DNA of 64,000 nt. Source: Nioella ostreopsis. Lineage in GTDB: Bacteria > Pseudomonadota > Alphaproteobacteria > Rhodobacterales > Rhodobacteraceae. Below, one piece after another: positions 61,630 through 64,000 of this stretch. Every line of letters starts with the position of its first letter. The first letter of the stretch is position 1. The translations under genes and the position numbers were made by a program. Below the pieces are notes generated by a model. That model did not search any database and had not been told where the DNA came from. It saw only the letters and a program-made list of their open reading frames with translations. The stretch lies in assembly GCF_004000255.1 (NCBI RefSeq), contig NZ_RCIQ01000023.1:1-64000 (forward strand), written 5' to 3'.

Positions 61630-62751
61630 ATGAGCTTTCTGAAACATACCAGTCTTGCGGCCATGGCCCTGGGCGCGATCCTTGGGGCGACGCCTGTCGC
61701 CGCGCAATCGGCAGCCGAGGCGCTGGAGCAGCTTGCCGGGCAGGTGCTGTCCACCGGACCCAATGGCGAGGCGCCGACCGCGGCCTCCGAGATCTCGCTC
61801 AGCGAGGCGGACCTCGAGGCGATCCGTGCGATGAACGCGACGGCGGCTATCGTGCTGCACTACGGCGGGAATGACTGGAGCCAGGCCCAGGTGAACGGCC
61901 TTCGTCACCAGTTTGAGATCATGGGGATCGAGGTGATCGCGGTCACCGATGCCGGTTTCTCGGCCGCGACCCAGATGTCCGATATCGAGACGATCATGGC
62001 CCAGAATCCCTCGATCATCGTGTCGATCCCGACCGATCCGGTCGCAACCGCGAGTGCTTACCGCATGGCAGCTGAACGGGGTGTCGAACTGGTCTTCATG
62101 GACAACGTGCCCGCAGGGCTGACCGCAGGTGAGGACTATGTCTCTGTCGTGTCGGCCGACAACTACGGCAATGGCGTTGCATCGGCCCATCTGATGGCAC
62201 AGGCCCTTGGCGAAGATGGCGGCGAAATCGGAATCGTCTATCACGCGGCGGATTTCTTCGTGACGCGTCAGCGCTATGACGCTTTCCGCGCCACCATCGA
62301 GGAGAACTATCCCAATATCGAGATCGTCGCCGAGCAGGGCATCGGCGGGCCGGATTTCATCGGTGATGCCGAACGTGTGGCCAGCGCAATGATGATCTCC
62401 AACCGCGGGATCGACGGTATCTGGGCGGTCTGGGACGTTCCCGCCGAAGGCGTGATCGCTGCCGCCCGTGCCGCAGGCCGGGACGATCTGATCATCACCA
62501 CCATCGACCTCGGCGAGAACGTCGCCATCGACATGGCGCGTGGCGGATATATTCACGGTCTCGGCGCACAGCGCCCGTTTGAACAGGGCGTGACCGAGGC
62601 GATCCTGGCCGGCTATGGCCTGCTGGACCGCGAAGCGCCTGCCTATGTCGCGCTGCCGGCCCTGCCAGTGATGCAGGACAACCTGCTTGACGCCTGGGAA
62701 GAAGTCTACTCGACCGAGGCGCCTGCCACCGTCGTAGGCAGCATGCAGTAA
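61630..62751 (+). CDS. ABC-type sugar substrate-binding protein
   Basis: A 373-residue periplasmic binding protein. A Sec signal peptide (MSFLKHTSLAAMALGAILGA then TPVAAQ) is followed by a RbsB-type fold: TAAIVLHYGGNDWSQAQ, NPSIIVSIPTDPVA, VSVVSADNYGNGVA, GIWAVWDVPAEGV and TTIDLGENVAID. It is the secreted paralogue of the signal-less protein at 58098. GGAGGAGACC precedes the ATG. A strong hairpin follows. Permease and ATPase genes are not in the window. Confidence 0.9.
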   Translation: MSFLKHTSLAAMALGAILGATPVAAQSAAEALEQLAGQVLSTGPNGEAPTAASEISLSEADLEAIRAMNATAAIVLHYGGNDWSQAQVNGLRHQFEIMGIEVIAVTDAGFSAATQMSDIETIMAQNPSIIVSIPTDPVATASAYRMAAERGVELVFMDNVPAGLTAGEDYVSVVSADNYGNGVASAHLMAQALGEDGGEIGIVYHAADFFVTRQRYDAFRATIEENYPNIEIVAEQGIGGPDFIGDAERVASAMMISNRGIDGIWAVWDVPAEGVIAAARAAGRDDLIITTIDLGENVAIDMARGGYIHGLGAQRPFEQGVTEAILAGYGLLDREAPAYVALPALPVMQDNLLDAWEEVYSTEAPATVVGSMQ

Positions 62752-62761
62752 CCCTGCACAT

Positions 62762-62793
62762 GGCGGCCAGCTGCCCTCCCTCGGCTGGCCGCC
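62762..62793 (+). terminator. Intercistronic hairpin after the sugar-binding protein
   Basis: GGCGGCCAGC (62762-62771) pairs perfectly with GCTGGCCGCC (62784-62793), followed by a pyrimidine-rich TCTCTCTCCC. It lies 11 bp after the binding-protein gene and before the oxidoreductase, likely raising relative expression of the upstream gene. Confidence 0.65.
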
Positions 62794-62871
62794 TCTCTCT
62801 CCCAATCTTTCTAATAGACCCCGCGTGCTGTGCCCCTTCTGGGCGCAAACGCCCGAAGTGCGAGCGAAGCA

Positions 62872-64000
62872 ATGAAAACGATGAATGTAGCAATGATCGG
62901 CGGCGGTTTCATGGGCAAAGCCCACGCCATGGCCTATGCGGCAATGCCGATGTTCTTCTGGCCAGCCCCGGCCATTCCGGTGCGCAAGGTGGTTGTCGAT
63001 ATCGACCAGGCCCGCGCCGACGAGGCGGCCACCCGCTTCGGCTTCGAGGAAGGGTCAGCCGATTGGCGCGCCGTCGTCGCCCGTGACGATATCGACGTGG
63101 TCGATATCTGCACCCCGAATGACACCCATGCCGAGATTGCCATCGCGGCGGCCAAGGCCGGCAAGCACATCATCAGTGAAAAGCCGCTTGCCCGCACCGC
63201 CGAGGAGGCCAAGGCCATGCTCGACGCCGTGCAGGCGGCGGGGGTGATCCACATGGTTGCCTTCAACTATCGCCGCACCCCGGCGGTGGCCCTTGCGCGC
63301 AAGCTGATCGACGAAGGCCGCATCGGCGAGATCGTCAATTTCCGGGGCACCTACCTGCAGGATTGGTCCGCCGATCCCGACAGCCCCCTATCCTGGCGTT
63401 TCCAGAAGGATGTTGCCGGGTCCGGCACCATCGGCGATATCGGCACCCATGTCGTCGATTTCGCGCGCTACCTGGTGGGCGAGATCGCGGCGGTGAATTC
63501 CGTCAACCGCACCCTCATTCCCACCCGCCCGGTTCAGGAAGGCAATGTCGACAAGCTCGGCGTCGGTGGCGGCGATGCCAATGCCAAGCGCGGCATCGTC
63601 GATGTGGACGACGAAATGATCACGCAACTGCGCTTTTCCAGCGGTGCCTATGGTTCGATCGAGGCCAGCCGGAACGCCCATGGGCGCAACAACTACCTGA
63701 CCTTCGAGATCCACGGCACCAAGGGATCGATCCTTTTCGACTATGAGCACCGCGACGCGCTTCAGGTCATGTTCGCGGACGATCCCGCCGATGTGCGCGG
63801 TTTCCGCACGATCTACACCGGTGCCGCCCATCCCTATGGCGAGGGGCTGTGGCCGATCCCGGCCCTTGGCATCGGCTATGGTGAAACCAAGATCATCGAA
63901 TGCTATGACCTGTTCCGGGCGATCACTTCGGGTGAGCAGCCAAGTCCGAGTTTCGATGACGGGTTCCGCATCTGCCAGATCGCGGACGCCATCATCGCCT
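62872..64000 (+). CDS. Gfo/Idh/MocA-family oxidoreductase, truncated by window end
   Basis: At least 376 residues; the 3' end is outside the window. The N-terminal Rossmann motif is VAMIGGGFMGKAHAMAY, the catalytic lysine is in ISEKPLA and the catalytic His-containing GDIGTHVVDFARY is about residue 190. Such enzymes oxidise or reduce sugars and inositols using NAD(P). ATG 62872 (MKTMNVAM) lacks a strong site but fits the family. It belongs to the sugar operon, supplying an oxidative step of that pathway. Confidence 0.9.
   Translation, partial: MKTMNVAMIGGGFMGKAHAMAYAAMPMFFWPAPAIPVRKVVVDIDQARADEAATRFGFEEGSADWRAVVARDDIDVVDICTPNDTHAEIAIAAAKAGKHIISEKPLARTAEEAKAMLDAVQAAGVIHMVAFNYRRTPAVALARKLIDEGRIGEIVNFRGTYLQDWSADPDSPLSWRFQKDVAGSGTIGDIGTHVVDFARYLVGEIAAVNSVNRTLIPTRPVQEGNVDKLGVGGGDANAKRGIVDVDDEMITQLRFSSGAYGSIEASRNAHGRNNYLTFEIHGTKGSILFDYEHRDALQVMFADDPADVRGFRTIYTGAAHPYGEGLWPIPALGIGYGETKIIECYDLFRAITSGEQPSPSFDDGFRICQIADAIIA

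Overview
The window is a GC-rich alphaproteobacterial chromosome segment, most likely from the order Rhodobacterales (roseobacter type). The clues are conserved gene orders and families rather than any one marker: murA followed by a DUF2948 gene; hisD–UPF0262–phosphatase–acetyltransferase–nitrilase-like–infA–maf–RNase G; a DUF2852 protein; TRAP transporters; and a full tauABC / tpa–tauR–xsc taurine pathway. No database search was possible, so all family calls come from motifs read in the translations.

Layout. Positions 1–4.4 kb hold the end of an RTX/beta-propeller protein, a Rieske oxygenase with a tiny coupled partner, and an ECF sigma factor divergent from an EF-hand protein. Positions 4.4–8.2 kb are the ilvI–(GT87 membrane protein)–ilvH operon, read leftward, with a readable leader-peptide attenuator. 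Positions 8.7–13.2 kb encode a TakP-like TRAP transporter. Positions 13.2–19.9 kb carry housekeeping genes (bpt, RDD, DUF2852, tRNA-Thr, murA, GNAT, cytochrome c) and a decayed IS3-family element. Positions 20.1–27.7 kb are a tightly overlapped hisD-to-RNase G operon, a P450 and yacG. Positions 27.9–36.5 kb are taurine uptake and breakdown: TauABC imports taurine, Tpa deaminates it to sulfoacetaldehyde, Xsc converts that to acetyl phosphate and sulfite, and TauR is the regulator.

Positions 36.73–57.92 kb are a 21.2 kb genomic island in the 3' end of tRNA-Phe. It is bounded by near-identical 23/24-bp direct repeats and starts with a tyrosine recombinase facing inward. Its left half is mobile-element machinery (integrase, AlpA-like regulator, VapE-type primase/ATPase, a cluster of ATGGAACA repeats that could be an origin). 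Its right half is cargo: a 1333-residue NACHT-type NTPase with a C-terminal PD-(D/E)xK nuclease-like segment, a class II aldolase with a divergent GlxA-type regulator, and two adjacent PLD-nuclease/SF2-helicase fusion proteins of 1149 and 949 residues. No phage capsid, portal, terminase or conjugation genes were seen. The cargo looks like anti-phage defence, and the NACHT–nuclease and paired PLD–helicase genes are the best candidates here for an undescribed system.

Positions 58.1–64 kb form a sugar-utilisation locus: a signal-less periplasmic-binding-protein homologue and a ROK repressor face left; a sugar-phosphate isomerase-like TIM barrel, a secreted sugar-binding protein and a Gfo/Idh/MocA oxidoreductase face right. 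The last gene runs off the window end.
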